A program made the position numbers and the translations under genes. This document shows, one piece after another, positions 1 to 9,977 of a stretch of 64,000 nt of DNA. Position 1 is the first letter of the stretch. Every line of letters starts with the position of its first letter. The stretch is from contig NZ_CP022958.1 of NCBI RefSeq assembly GCF_006496635.1, positions 5,022,001 to 5,086,000 on the forward strand, given 5' to 3'. The notes below the pieces were generated by a model that was not told where the DNA came from, did no database searches, and was given only the letters and a program-made list of their open reading frames with translations. The stretch comes from Azoarcus sp. DD4 (GTDB lineage Bacteria > Pseudomonadota > Gammaproteobacteria > Burkholderiales > Rhodocyclaceae).

Positions 1-2583
1 AAGACCCTGCAGATCACCGAGGAGCACTTCAAGGGGCTCTATGCCGGCGTGCCCTTCGACTACTTCCTCTACGACTCCAGCAAGCTCGGCCAGGTGCGCA
101 ACTTCGCCACCAGCTCAAACATCCAGGTCATGGTGGTCACGGTCGGCGCCATCAACAAGAAGGACGTTAACAACCTCTACAAGGACAGCGAGAAGACCGG
201 CGGCGAGAAGCCCATCGATCTGATCAAGGCGACGCGGCCGGTCGTGATCGTGGACGAGCCGCAAAGCGTGGACGGCGGTCTGACCGGGGCAGGCAAGACC
301 GCACTCGATGCGATGAATCCGCTGTGCACCCTGCGCTATTCCGCGACCCATGTGGACAAGCACCACATGGTGTTCCGCCTCGACGCCGTGGATGCCTACG
401 AGCGCAAGCTGGTCAAGCAGATCGAAGTGGCATCGGCCACCGTTGAGAACGCCCACAACAAACCGTTCGTTCGGCTGGTGTCGGTTGCCAACCGCCGCGG
501 GACGATCTCCGCCCGCGTGGAGCTCGATGTGGCAACCGCCAGTGGCGTGAAACGGCAAGAAGTCACCGTTTCCGATGGCGATGACTTGGAACAGGTCGCC
601 AAGCGCGCCATCTACGCCGATTTTCGCGTCGGTGAGATCAGTACTGCCAAGGACGAAGCGTTTCTGGAGTTGCGCTACCCCGGCGGCGAAACCTTTCTCA
701 CGGTGGGACAAGCGCATGGTGATGTCGATGCCCTGGCCGTGCAGCGCGAGATGATCCGCCGCACCATCAAGGAGCACCTCGACAAGGAGAAACGGCTGCG
801 CCCGCTCGGGATCAAGGTGCTGTCGCTGTTCTTCATCGACGAGGTGGCCAGGTACCGCTCCTACGATTCGGACGGCAACCCCGTCAAAGGGCCTTACGCG
901 CGCATCTTCGAGGAGGAGTATCGCCGTGCGGCCAAGCTCCCCGCTTACCAGAGCCTGTTCGAGGAGATCGACCTGGCGAGTGCCGCCGAAGAGGTCCACA
1001 ACGGCTATTTCTCCATCGACAAGAAAGGCGGCTGGACGGATACCAGCGAAAACAACGCGAACAACCGCGAGAACGCCGAGCGTGCCTACAACCTGATCAT
1101 GAAGGAGAAGGAAAAGCTTCTGTCCTTCGACACGCCGCTCAAGTTCATCTTTTCCCACTCGGCGCTCAAGGAAGGCTGGGACAACCCCAATGTCTTCCAG
1201 ATCTGCACACTGCGCGACATTCAGACCGAGCGCGAACGCCGGCAGACCATCGGCCGGGGGCTGCGCCTCGCCGTCAACCAGAACGGCGAGCGCGTGCGCG
1301 GCTTCGAGGTCAACACCCTGACCGTGATCGCCACCGAGAACTACGAGCAGTTCGCCGAGAACCTGCAGAAGGAGATCGAGGCAGACACGGGCATTCGCTT
1401 CGGCATCGTCGAGCAACACCAGTTCGCTGCTATCGCCGTGACGGCGGCCGATGGCCAGACCGTGCCCCTGGGTGTCGAACAGTCGAAGGCGCTATGGGAG
1501 CACCTGAAGGCTGCGGGCCACATCGACGCCAAGGGCAAGGTGCAGGACTCGCTGAAGACGGCGCTGAAGGATGGAACGCTGGCGCTGCCTGCAGAGTTCG
1601 ACGCGCAGCGCAGTCAGATCGCCGAGGTACTGCGCAAGGTGTCGGGCCGCCTAGAGATCAAGAACGCCGACGAGCGCAAGCAGGTTGCCGTGCGCAAGGG
1701 CATCTATCTCAGCCCCGAGTTCAAGGAGCTTTGGGATCGCATCAAGCACAAGACGACCTACCGGGTGCAGTTCGACAATGACACACTGATTCAGAACTGC
1801 ATTGATTCGCTCCGGCAAGCCCCGACCATCCCCAAGGCCCGGCTGCAATGGCGCAAGGCCGACATCGCCATCGGCAAGGCAGGTGTGGAGGCCACGGAGA
1901 AAGCGGGCGCGGCAACCGTCGTCCTGGACGAGACGGACATCGAACTGCCGGACCTGCTCACCGACCTCCAGGATCGCACCCAGCTCACCCGCCGGAGCAT
2001 CGCCACCATCCTGAGCGGCAGCGGGCGGCTGGACGACTTCAAGCGCAACCCACAGCAGTTCATCGAGCTGACCGCCGAGACCATCAACCGTTGCAAGCGC
2101 CTGGCTTTGGTCGACGGCATCAAGTACCGAAAGCTGGGCGACCAACACGTCTATGCGCAGGAGCTGTTCGAACAGGAAGAGCTGACCGGCTATCTGAAGA
2201 ACATGCTGATGGACACGGGCAAGTCCATCTACGAGCACGTGGTCTACGACTCCACCACCGAGCGCGATTTCGCCGACGCGCTGGAGAAGAACGACGCCAT
2301 CAAGCTCTACGCCAAGCTTCCGGGCTGGTTCAAGGTGCCCACGCCGCTGGGAACCTACAACCCGGACTGGGCCGTGCTAGTGGACGAAGGTGGAGCGCAG
2401 CGACTGTACTTCGTGGTGGAGACCAAGGGCAGCCTGTTCACTGACGACCTGCGCAATAAGGAGCGCGCAAAGATCGCCTGCGGCGAGGCGCATTTTCAGG
2501 CGCTGGCGGTTGGCGAGAATCCGGCGAAGTACGTCGTGGCGCGTTCGGTGGACGACGTGCTGGCGGATGCTGCGAAGGCATAA
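1..2583 (+). CDS. Type III restriction enzyme, Res (helicase-nuclease) subunit, 5' end outside window
   Basis: The reading frame is open from base 1, so the N-terminal Walker A part lies upstream of the window. The visible 860 codons show an SF2 helicase core: a DEPQ Walker-B-like motif near base 250, motif V (HSALKEGWDNPNVFQ) near 1160 and motif VI (QTIGRGLR) near 1240. The C-terminus carries a PD-(E/D)xK nuclease core, PDWAV followed by VVETKGS (about 2360-2430), as in EcoP1I and EcoP15I Res subunits. Family knowledge: Res translocates on DNA and cuts when two unmethylated sites are met, in complex with a Mod methylase. No mod gene is visible; it would be upstream. The stop lies 18 bases before hamA on the same strand, so the three genes are probably one defence operon. 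Confidence 0.9.
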   Translation, partial: KTLQITEEHFKGLYAGVPFDYFLYDSSKLGQVRNFATSSNIQVMVVTVGAINKKDVNNLYKDSEKTGGEKPIDLIKATRPVVIVDEPQSVDGGLTGAGKTALDAMNPLCTLRYSATHVDKHHMVFRLDAVDAYERKLVKQIEVASATVENAHNKPFVRLVSVANRRGTISARVELDVATASGVKRQEVTVSDGDDLEQVAKRAIYADFRVGEISTAKDEAFLELRYPGGETFLTVGQAHGDVDALAVQREMIRRTIKEHLDKEKRLRPLGIKVLSLFFIDEVARYRSYDSDGNPVKGPYARIFEEEYRRAAKLPAYQSLFEEIDLASAAEEVHNGYFSIDKKGGWTDTSENNANNRENAERAYNLIMKEKEKLLSFDTPLKFIFSHSALKEGWDNPNVFQICTLRDIQTERERRQTIGRGLRLAVNQNGERVRGFEVNTLTVIATENYEQFAENLQKEIEADTGIRFGIVEQHQFAAIAVTAADGQTVPLGVEQSKALWEHLKAAGHIDAKGKVQDSLKTALKDGTLALPAEFDAQRSQIAEVLRKVSGRLEIKNADERKQVAVRKGIYLSPEFKELWDRIKHKTTYRVQFDNDTLIQNCIDSLRQAPTIPKARLQWRKADIAIGKAGVEATEKAGAATVVLDETDIELPDLLTDLQDRTQLTRRSIATILSGSGRLDDFKRNPQQFIELTAETINRCKRLALVDGIKYRKLGDQHVYAQELFEQEELTGYLKNMLMDTGKSIYEHVVYDSTTERDFADALEKNDAIKLYAKLPGWFKVPTPLGTYNPDWAVLVDEGGAQRLYFVVETKGSLFTDDLRNKERAKIACGEAHFQALAVGENPAKYVVARSVDDVLADAAKA

Positions 2584-2601
2584 ATCAGGGATGGGACGTG
2601 A

Positions 2602-3420
2602 ATGCCTTGGACTTCGGAACACGTCAAATGGCTCGTCGACACCGGCGAACGACTGAAGACCGCCGACGGCAAGGAGGTGGAAGTCTGGGAGTTGCAGCAT
2701 CAGGACGACGACGATGTGCTCTCCGCATGGGCGAAACACTTCCGGAATCACTACTGCTTTGACAGCGAAATCGATTATTGGCGCAGAGGGTACAAGTGTT
2801 CTCGCGGAGAGTATCTCAACACCATAAAGTTCCCGGACCCAAAAGATGCACCAGGACCAAGTATCCGCGCTGGCGACTTTGGAGAAGTGCTGGTTGCCGA
2901 TTTTCTTGAATACCTACTTGGCTACTGGGTTCCACGCACACGCTACGGTGACAAAACCATTCGGAATGAGTCTACCAAAGGCAGCGACATAATCGGCTTT
3001 CATATCGTCAAGGATGGCCAAGCCTCTTCGAAGGATAGGCTGGCAATTTTTGAAGCGAAGGCGCAATTCTCAGGAAAGAAGGCCAAGGCGAGACTTCAAG
3101 ATGCGGTAGATGGCTCGGCAAAAGACATCGCACGGAAGGCGGAGTCTTTAAATGCCATCAAGCAAAGGCTGCATGGCCGGAATGATCTTAATGATGCCGA
3201 AAAAATTGAGCGGTTCCAGAACGAAGTAGATCACCCATACAAGGAAGTTTATGGGGCTGTCGCGCTTTTTGAGAATCCACTTTTTGACGGCCACCTGACA
3301 TCCTCGACCGATGCCTCGTCTCATCCGCATTCAGGTGACCTTGCGTTAGTGGTTATCAAAGGGGATCAGATGATGGCACTCGTCCACGAGCTCTACAGGA
3401 GGGCTGCGGATGAGGCCTGA
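2602..3420 (+). CDS. hamA: Hachiman system nuclease subunit HamA (DUF1837-like)
   Basis: This 272-residue protein shows a restriction-type nuclease core: GE at residues 94-95 (GDFGEVLVADF), KGSD at 126-129 and an E-x-K pair at 151-153 (IFEAKAQ), with a predicted long helix after it. The order and the downstream partner, a large Ski2-like helicase whose start overlaps this gene by 11 bases, match Hachiman, in which HamA is the DNase released by HamB when DNA damage is sensed. The assignment rests on motif layout and gene pairing; no profile search was run. Codon use and GC are lower than in the flanking ICE genes, which suggests separate acquisition. The ATG at 2602 is 18 bases after the res stop. 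Confidence 0.82.
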   Translation: MPWTSEHVKWLVDTGERLKTADGKEVEVWELQHQDDDDVLSAWAKHFRNHYCFDSEIDYWRRGYKCSRGEYLNTIKFPDPKDAPGPSIRAGDFGEVLVADFLEYLLGYWVPRTRYGDKTIRNESTKGSDIIGFHIVKDGQASSKDRLAIFEAKAQFSGKKAKARLQDAVDGSAKDIARKAESLNAIKQRLHGRNDLNDAEKIERFQNEVDHPYKEVYGAVALFENPLFDGHLTSSTDASSHPHSGDLALVVIKGDQMMALVHELYRRAADEA

Positions 3421-6400
3421 ACAGAAATCCCAACTCCTGCTTGGCGTTACCCGGTCAAAGGCCAAGATGCTCGAGTATGGTGTTCCGGGAGAGCATCACA
3501 TCAAAATCACCCAAGATCCGGCCAAGCTCTTCACCATCTCGATTGGCTTGCTGGGCGACCTTGCCGCCGCTATCAACCGGGAGGAGCCAGATCCCGGCTC
3601 CCTCTCGGAGCTGAGTACCAATCTGCTTTTCTCTGCCCGTTTTTTCGACTCCTACCTCCAATCAAAGCTGAACGAGACACTTGATCCATACCTCGTACTT
3701 CTTGGCTCCGCCTCCTATTACCTGTGCGATCTTCCCGGAAGCGCGTCGGTATTGGCGAAGCGTATCGATGGCGACTGCCCGGATCTGGATGGCGATGGTT
3801 TGGAAAACCTGTTGCTCTGGTTGTTGCAGGCCGATCTGGGAACCTATTTTGATGGAGCTGAGGGGCCATTCGGCGGATTCATCGACGGGATTTCAAAATG
3901 GATTCTCCAGTTTTTCGAGGATGGGAATGGCGAAGATAATCTTCTCGATTTGGCCACGAAGCTGAGGGACGCCGTCTATGAATTCGGTACACCCAGGCAG
4001 CTTCTTTTTGGTGATGTGATCGCGGCCGTTCTGAGGAAAAAGCTCGAAAATTCCGCCTGGAAGGCTTTGCCGTCATATTCCGGGCTGCCCCGCGACAAAT
4101 GGCTCCATGCGCTGCAAAAGGATTCGTTCATCAAGGAACTCTGGCCTGCGCAACACCTCTTGGGCAAGGCTGATGTTCTCAAAGGCAAGTCTGCCATCGT
4201 TCAAATGCCCACCAGCGCTGGCAAAACCAAGGCAACGGAACTGATCCTTCGAAGCGCGTTTCTGGCTGACCGCGTAGCACTGGCCATCATCATCGCCCCG
4301 TTCAGGGCGCTGTGCCATGAGATCAAGAACAGCCTCGTCGAGGCATTCCACAACGAACCCACCAAGGTGGATGAATTATCCGATGCCCTACAGACCGACT
4401 TCGAGATTGCCGAACTCCTGGGGCACCAACAGATCCTGGTTATAACCCCAGAGAAGCTGCTCTACGTCCTTCGGCACGCTCCGGAGCTGGCTGCCCACGT
4501 TGGCCTGCTGGTCTTTGATGAAGGCCACCAATTCGACAGCGGCACCCGAGGCATCACATACGAGCTGCTCCTAACATCGCTGCGCTCGATGATTCCCGAA
4601 GGTGCCCAGAAGGTGCTGATCTCAGCAGTCATCAGTAATGCCGAGGCTGTCGGAGAATGGCTGAACGGCGAGCCCAATGTCGTCGAAGGCACAACCCTGA
4701 TTCCCACTTTCAGGTCGGTCGGGTTCGCGAGCTGGCTCGATCAGTTGGGAAGGATCGAGTACGTCGACAGCCGTGACGCCGAACAAAACGAATTTTTCGT
4801 TCCGAGGGTGATTGAAAGATTCAATCTCGGGAGGAAGAAGCGGGAAAGGACGGACCGTTTTTTTCCTGAAAAGACTGACGGGCAGGCTATCGCACTTTAC
4901 CTTGGTCTGAAATTGGTCCCGAATGGCAGTATCGCTGTTTTCTGCGGAAGGAAGTCGACAGCGGCCAGCGTCTGCGAAAAGGCCGTCGATATTATCGAGC
5001 GAGGCGCATCCGTGGCCTTGCCGTCAGATTTTTCTGACGCCCAGGAAGTTGAGCGACTGACCCATCTGCACGTCGAGAATCTCGGCGCTGACGCCCCAGC
5101 GTCCCAGAGCGCGGCACACGGCATTTTTTCCCATCATGGTAATACACCGCATGGTATCCGACTGGCGGTGGAGCATGCCATGCGCGACGGCCTTGTGCGA
5201 TTCGTTGTTTGCACATCCACCTTGGCGCAGGGCGTAAACCTTCCGATTCGATACCTCATCGTGACCAGTGTCTACCAGGGCATGGAGCGTATAAAGGTTC
5301 GCGATTTCCACAACCTCATTGGTCGAGCGGGTCGCGCCGGGATGCATACCGAAGGCAGTATCCTGTTTGCAGATCCGGTGATCTATGACAAGCGAAAGGC
5401 TCGCAGCGACAAATGGCGCTGGGATCAGGTGAAAGAACTTCTGGAGCCGCGCAATTCTGAGCCATGCATCAGCAATCTTCTATCGATCTTCGACCCCATC
5501 AAGAGTGATGACGAGAAATACACCATCACCATGGAGGCTCTGGATTTTGCCAAGGCCTATATCGACGATCCTGATGAAGTTGCCAAACTGGCTGCCGGGA
5601 TAGCCGCACGACATGGAGACAAAGGATTCTCACGAGACGGTGTCGAGCGCCAAGTCGCCTGGAGAGTCAGCCTCATCTGTGCCGTCGAGAGCTTTCTATT
5701 ATCCCATTGGGAGGAATCGGAGGATGGTCTTTCGGAAGCTGATGTGACCCGCTTGGCCGAAGGGACGCTTGCTTTCTTCCTGGCTGATGAACAGAAAGAG
5801 GAACATATCCGAGAGTTGTTTCAGCTTCTCGCTGGGAACATTTCCGCAAACATCACCGATCCATCTCGCCGTAGAATCTACGGCAGGACGCTTTACGGTG
5901 TTCAGGATGCCCAAGCCATTGAGGGATGGGTTCATTCCAACGCTGACAGCCTGCTTTCGATTGTTGATGAAACAGAAGCCCTCGATCTTGCCTGGCCATT
6001 GCTTACCCGGCATATCAGCGGTGGCGTATTCACCAAGTTCGATAAACCGGAGGTGCTTAAAGAAATCGTGCATGGATGGATCAGTGGGAAGCCCTTCAGC
6101 GATCTCCTGAAAATCATCCGTAAGCGAAAAGCCAAGATGATATGGGGCACCCGCCGGAGGGAGTTCAAGATCGATCATGTCGTCGACGTCTGCGAAGGGA
6201 CGCTCGCTTATGACGGCGCGCTTGTTGTGGGCGCTGTGTGTGAATTCATTGAAACACTCGACCAAGATGGCACCGGCGAGCTGATCAATCGTCTGCAACT
6301 TTTTCAAAAGCGCCTGAAATATGGTCTGCCCACGGAAACCACCATTGCCCTTTATGAGCTTGGCTTTTCGGACCGTGTCATCTCTCAGGACCTCGCCGCA

Positions 6401-6532
6401 TCCTTGAACTTGGCAGCGACTCAAAAGAACGATCTCGTGAAGGCGCTGAAACAAGACCGGGACGGAGCCAATGCGGTGATGGAAAAATACCCAAGGTATT
6501 TCCAGGAGCGAATAAATGAACTCCTGCAGTAG
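3410..6532 (+). CDS. hamB: Hachiman system helicase HamB (DEAD/DEAH, Ski2-like)
   Basis: This is a 1040-residue SF2 helicase. Walker A (PTSAGKT) is at about residues 267-273, a DEGH box near 370, a motif-V-like stretch TSTLAQGVNLP near 606, and motif VI (LIGRAGRAG) near 636-644, the Ski2/Hel308 pattern. A roughly 260-residue N-terminal region precedes the helicase and a long helical C-terminus follows it. The ATG lies inside the end of hamA with an AGGAGG-like site just before it, so translation is coupled. In known Hachiman systems HamB holds HamA inactive until it meets damaged or phage DNA. The stop codon directly abuts the stop of the convergent ICE gene at 6533, so no separate terminator is visible between them. 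Confidence 0.85.
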   Translation: MRPEQKSQLLLGVTRSKAKMLEYGVPGEHHIKITQDPAKLFTISIGLLGDLAAAINREEPDPGSLSELSTNLLFSARFFDSYLQSKLNETLDPYLVLLGSASYYLCDLPGSASVLAKRIDGDCPDLDGDGLENLLLWLLQADLGTYFDGAEGPFGGFIDGISKWILQFFEDGNGEDNLLDLATKLRDAVYEFGTPRQLLFGDVIAAVLRKKLENSAWKALPSYSGLPRDKWLHALQKDSFIKELWPAQHLLGKADVLKGKSAIVQMPTSAGKTKATELILRSAFLADRVALAIIIAPFRALCHEIKNSLVEAFHNEPTKVDELSDALQTDFEIAELLGHQQILVITPEKLLYVLRHAPELAAHVGLLVFDEGHQFDSGTRGITYELLLTSLRSMIPEGAQKVLISAVISNAEAVGEWLNGEPNVVEGTTLIPTFRSVGFASWLDQLGRIEYVDSRDAEQNEFFVPRVIERFNLGRKKRERTDRFFPEKTDGQAIALYLGLKLVPNGSIAVFCGRKSTAASVCEKAVDIIERGASVALPSDFSDAQEVERLTHLHVENLGADAPASQSAAHGIFSHHGNTPHGIRLAVEHAMRDGLVRFVVCTSTLAQGVNLPIRYLIVTSVYQGMERIKVRDFHNLIGRAGRAGMHTEGSILFADPVIYDKRKARSDKWRWDQVKELLEPRNSEPCISNLLSIFDPIKSDDEKYTITMEALDFAKAYIDDPDEVAKLAAGIAARHGDKGFSRDGVERQVAWRVSLICAVESFLLSHWEESEDGLSEADVTRLAEGTLAFFLADEQKEEHIRELFQLLAGNISANITDPSRRRIYGRTLYGVQDAQAIEGWVHSNADSLLSIVDETEALDLAWPLLTRHISGGVFTKFDKPEVLKEIVHGWISGKPFSDLLKIIRKRKAKMIWGTRRREFKIDHVVDVCEGTLAYDGALVVGAVCEFIETLDQDGTGELINRLQLFQKRLKYGLPTETTIALYELGFSDRVISQDLAASLNLAATQKNDLVKALKQDRDGANAVMEKYPRYFQERINELLQ

Positions 6533-7282
6533 CTACAGATACTTCTTGAACGTCGCCGCCGCGATGCACACGGCCACCCCCAGCAGCACCGCGCTGGGCA
6601 GCAGGATCAGTAACGGGTTCACGCTGACCGGCAGTGCCAGGTAAGTCACCCACGGCAGTACGGCCAGCGGGATCAGGCTGGCCCTGGCGCGGTGATAGAT
6701 GAACCCCGACTCGCGTCCCGCGCCGAAGCGGCGGATGTCCCGGCGCACCAGGCCGTCCACCAGCCCGACGAAGGCGGCCATCAGGAACAGCGGCAGGGTC
6801 AGGCACAGCACCAGCAGCCGCACGAGGAAGACCAGCGTCGTGTAGGCCGCCGCGATCAGGTAGCTTTCCACGTTCACGTAGACCAAGCCGATGTAGTGGC
6901 GGAAATCCTTGGTCGGGCGATGGCTGCCGGCGCTGGCCTGCGCCGACGCATCGCGTATCCAGTCCAGCAGGCCGCTTTTCACGAACAGCCAGTCGTAGCC
7001 CAGCTCGACCAGCCGGTGCGCGGTGCGCCCCGGCTCCTGCACCAGCGCGCTGCGCGTGAAATGCGTGGAGAGCTGATCCAACTCGTAGTGCAGCATGCCC
7101 TGCGCGTGGCGCCAGCCCTGATCGGGCCAGAAGAAGTACATGCCGACGCATTCGATCAGGATGCACAGCAGCAGCGCGCCGCACAGCACGCCGAAGAAGC
7201 GGAACGGCAGCGTGACCAGGCCGGCGATCAGGCCTTGCTGTCTTTGCTGCTGGCGCTGGGCCGCGACGGCCGGATCGCTCAT
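6533..7282 (-). CDS. ICE membrane protein, TIGR03747 family
   Basis: This 249-residue protein has several hydrophobic segments: near residues 22-50 (LVTLPFRFFGVLCGALLLCIL), around 128-175, and two near the C-terminus. Size, topology and position immediately after traD match the TIGR03747 integrating-conjugative-element membrane protein of PFGI-1-type ICEs. It probably sits in the inner membrane with the coupling protein; the exact role is unknown. The start overlaps the traD stop by 4 bases (ATGA), so the two are co-translated. In related ICEs the next genes are RAQPRD/TIGR01690 and the remaining secretion genes. Here the Hachiman operon occupies that place. Confidence 0.85.
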   Translation of the reverse strand: MSDPAVAAQRQQQRQQGLIAGLVTLPFRFFGVLCGALLLCILIECVGMYFFWPDQGWRHAQGMLHYELDQLSTHFTRSALVQEPGRTAHRLVELGYDWLFVKSGLLDWIRDASAQASAGSHRPTKDFRHYIGLVYVNVESYLIAAAYTTLVFLVRLLVLCLTLPLFLMAAFVGLVDGLVRRDIRRFGAGRESGFIYHRARASLIPLAVLPWVTYLALPVSVNPLLILLPSAVLLGVAVCIAAATFKKYL

Positions 7283-9435
7283 GCTTCGGCCTCTTCAGCG
7301 GCGGCCATCTGCTTGAAGTCGTCCAGCAGGTCGTCGGGCAGCGCCTTGTCCTGCAGGCCGGGGATGCCTTGGTTCTCCCACCAGTCTCCTGCCTCGACGT
7401 AGTGCTGTCGCATGTAGCCGGCCAGCTCCTGCAGATCCTTCGGCATGGCTTCGTCGGGGTCGGGTGCCGGCAACGGCATGCGGACTTTCCAGAGGTTGCC
7501 GCCCTCGGTCAGCGCGAAGCACTGGCCCTTGGGCAGCGCCACCACGTGCGCCGGCTCGATCAGCGGCACGCTGTTGCTGCTGATTCGGTCCTGGGTGTTG
7601 GACGTGAAGGCGGTATTGCCGTGCGGGTCGGAGCTGTCGGTGGCGCCGCTCATCAGTGCCGTGGCGTACACCTCGACCTTGGGCAGTTGTCGCGTCAGCA
7701 ACTCGGCGGTGGCGGTCTCGCGCACGCGCAGCATGAACAGGTTGTTGAAGTTGCCGACCACTTGGCCGGCCTTGGCGCGGTTGCCGATGCGCGCCTCGAT
7801 GTCGCTCAAGGTCTGCGTGTAGGCCGTCACCTGCACGCCGGCACCGCCGCCCTTGTTGACCATCGGGATGAACTCGTCACCCATGAGTTCATTGAATTCG
7901 TCGGCGTGGACGTTGATCGGGATCTTGGTGCCCGCCGCGGCGCCGGGCAGCCCGTCGTCGATGCCGAACTTGTAGATGTGGCCGGCGACCGAGACCAGGT
8001 CGCTGAACATCGAGTTGCCCACCGCCGCCGCGACTTCGGCGTCGGACAGCGCATCCAGCCCCACGTAGACCACCGCGCGTTTGCGGATGACCTGCATCCA
8101 GTCGAAGATCGGCCGCGGGTCGGACAGATCGGAATAGTTCGGTGCGAGCAGTTGCGCGATCTTGCCGGTGGTGAGCTTCTCCAGCAGCGGCAGCAGCGAA
8201 GCGACGATCTTGTCGAAGTACGTCCGGTCGTAGCGCACGGCGCTGCGCAGACCGTCGAGCACGGGGTCATAGACGCGCACTTGGGACAGGTACTGTTCGA
8301 GGGCCACCACGCGCTTCTCGCGCCCGATCATGTTGCGCGGGATGTTCTTGTCGTTCAGCTTGGCTTCGAGCTGGACGATGACCTCCCAGGCCTTCGGCTC
8401 GTTCTTGGCGAAGTAGTGCTGGGCGTACTCGATGAACAGCGCGTCGATGTTGATGACGTGGCGCTGGATCAGCAGGTAGTCCGGCCGCTGTCCCAGTTCC
8501 ACCAGGGCGCGCGCGATGATGTTGACGAAGCGCCAGGCGAATTCGCGGAACGCGGCGCTGTTACCTTCGCCCGAGAGCTGCCCGGCGATGCGCGTGGCCA
8601 CCTCGGAGATCCGTCCGAACCGGCCCACGGCGTTGTAGCGCGCCGAGATGTCCGGCCAGCCCAGATGGAACACGTAGAACTCGCCTTCGCGCCCGGCGCG
8701 CTTGGCCTCGACGTACATGCGCTTCAACAGGTCCGCATCGCCCTTGGGGTCGAAGACGATCACTACCTCGTGCTCGCCGCGGACCTTGCGGCGGATGTCC
8801 TGGGTGATGAACAGCTCGGCCAGCCGCGTCTTGCCCACGCGCGTGGTGCCCAGCACCAGGCTGTGGCCGACGCGCTCGCCCAGCGGCAGGGTGACGTCGA
8901 CCTCGTGCGGCTCGATGCCATGCAGGCGCGGCAGTCCGCCGACCGGCGGCAGCGGCCGCGCGGGGTTGAGCGGGCTGTCCCAGGCCAGCGCGCGCGCCAG
9001 CGTCGAGATGGGAAACGGTGCGAACTCAAGCCGCTCCTCCAGCCGCCGGGCGGCCCGGTAGATCGCCGTCGGCTCGACATAGCGGCGGAACTCCGGCCGG
9101 TAGGTCTGCATCAGCCGGTGCGTGTGCCGCTGCTCCCAGCGAAAGCCCCGGCCGACGAACAGCCGTTGCTGACTCACCGGCACGTCGCGGCTGGTCATCA
9201 CGTAGCGCGGCAGGCGGCGGATGTTGCGGCGATAACGCAGGATCGCCCAGGCATCGCGCAGGCGAATCGCGCCGAAGGTCAGGAAGGCCAGCGCCGAGCC
9301 CAAGCCGAGCAGCGGGTTCAGCGCGAGCGACCACGGTGCCACCAGGCACAGAATCGCGGCGCCGGTGCAGACCGCCACGGTGTAAAGCTCCACCGCTGGC
9401 CGCAGCAGCACCTCGACCGCGTGCGGTTGGGCCAT
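7279..9435 (-). CDS. traD: Conjugative coupling protein TraD, TIGR03743 (SXT/TOL subfamily)
   Basis: This 718-residue inner-membrane ATPase links the relaxosome to the type IV secretion channel. Two transmembrane segments lie at about residues 18-56, followed by a cytosolic motor. Walker A (GTTRVGKT) is at 196-203. A FDPKGD motif lies shortly after it, and a Walker-B-like HADEFNELM follows near 500. Length and architecture fit the VirD4/TraD class of the ICE G-type secretion system. It is the fifth gene of a minus-strand transfer operon, is preceded by TIGR03765 at 9 bases and overlaps the next gene by 4 bases. Confidence 0.93.
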   Translation of the reverse strand: MAQPHAVEVLLRPAVELYTVAVCTGAAILCLVAPWSLALNPLLGLGSALAFLTFGAIRLRDAWAILRYRRNIRRLPRYVMTSRDVPVSQQRLFVGRGFRWEQRHTHRLMQTYRPEFRRYVEPTAIYRAARRLEERLEFAPFPISTLARALAWDSPLNPARPLPPVGGLPRLHGIEPHEVDVTLPLGERVGHSLVLGTTRVGKTRLAELFITQDIRRKVRGEHEVVIVFDPKGDADLLKRMYVEAKRAGREGEFYVFHLGWPDISARYNAVGRFGRISEVATRIAGQLSGEGNSAAFREFAWRFVNIIARALVELGQRPDYLLIQRHVINIDALFIEYAQHYFAKNEPKAWEVIVQLEAKLNDKNIPRNMIGREKRVVALEQYLSQVRVYDPVLDGLRSAVRYDRTYFDKIVASLLPLLEKLTTGKIAQLLAPNYSDLSDPRPIFDWMQVIRKRAVVYVGLDALSDAEVAAAVGNSMFSDLVSVAGHIYKFGIDDGLPGAAAGTKIPINVHADEFNELMGDEFIPMVNKGGGAGVQVTAYTQTLSDIEARIGNRAKAGQVVGNFNNLFMLRVRETATAELLTRQLPKVEVYATALMSGATDSSDPHGNTAFTSNTQDRISSNSVPLIEPAHVVALPKGQCFALTEGGNLWKVRMPLPAPDPDEAMPKDLQELAGYMRQHYVEAGDWWENQGIPGLQDKALPDDLLDDFKQMAAAEEAEA

Positions 9436-9443
9436 TTGTGCAC

Positions 9444-9977
9444 CTACTGCTCGACGCCGGTGGACGTGATGAGCACCGGGTAGTGGCGCAGGCCCAGGCG
9501 CTGGGCCAGGTCGTCGCCGGAGGCCGGCGAGAGGGTCAGGCCAGGAGCCAGCCTGCGCAGCGCCGTCAGCGCGGCCATCGACTCCACGTTGACCACCAGG
9601 CCCACGGCCCCCAGCTCGCGCAGCGCGGCCTGCCGCTGCAGCAGCCAGGCGCGCGAACGCTCGTCGTCGCCGATCAGGAACAGCGCCGTCAGGCCCGGCG
9701 CCCGGATGACGCGGCGCTGCACCTCGCCCGGCGACAGTTGCGTCGAGCGCACCGGCAGCATGGCGGCTTCGGCGTCGGCCGCGTTGCCCACGCGCGGGGC
9801 TGGCATCGGGGCCGGCGGCGTGGCCTGATCCGGCTGAGGATTCAGCGACTGGTAGTACGGCAGCGTGGAGTCGCCGCCGCGGTCTTCGACGACGATCAGC
9901 GGCCCGGAGACGGTCTGGGCGAAGATGGTGGTCGTGGACAGCAGCCCGATGGCGGCGATGAGGACGGTGTGGTTCAT
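9444..9977 (-). CDS. ICE protein, TIGR03765 (PFL_4695-like), exported
   Basis: This 177-residue protein starts with a clear signal peptide (MNHTVLIAAIGLLSTTTIFA) and has no transmembrane segment after it, so it is probably periplasmic. Position between traD and the transglycosylase, the length, and the C-terminal pattern ending in RHYPVLITSTGVEQ match the TIGR03765 family of PFGI-1-type ICEs. Its function in conjugation is not known. The frame is open further upstream, but the ATG at 9977 gives the signal peptide and overlaps the stop of the preceding gene by 4 bases, which decides the start. Confidence 0.85.
   Translation of the reverse strand: MNHTVLIAAIGLLSTTTIFAQTVSGPLIVVEDRGGDSTLPYYQSLNPQPDQATPPAPMPAPRVGNAADAEAAMLPVRSTQLSPGEVQRRVIRAPGLTALFLIGDDERSRAWLLQRQAALRELGAVGLVVNVESMAALTALRRLAPGLTLSPASGDDLAQRLGLRHYPVLITSTGVEQ

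Noticed and set aside
7369..9483. A 704-codon plus-strand frame opposite traD
   Set aside because: It mirrors the coding strand of a clear TraD, is rich in His, Gln, Arg and Val as antisense frames of GC-rich genes are, and has no ribosome site or domain.
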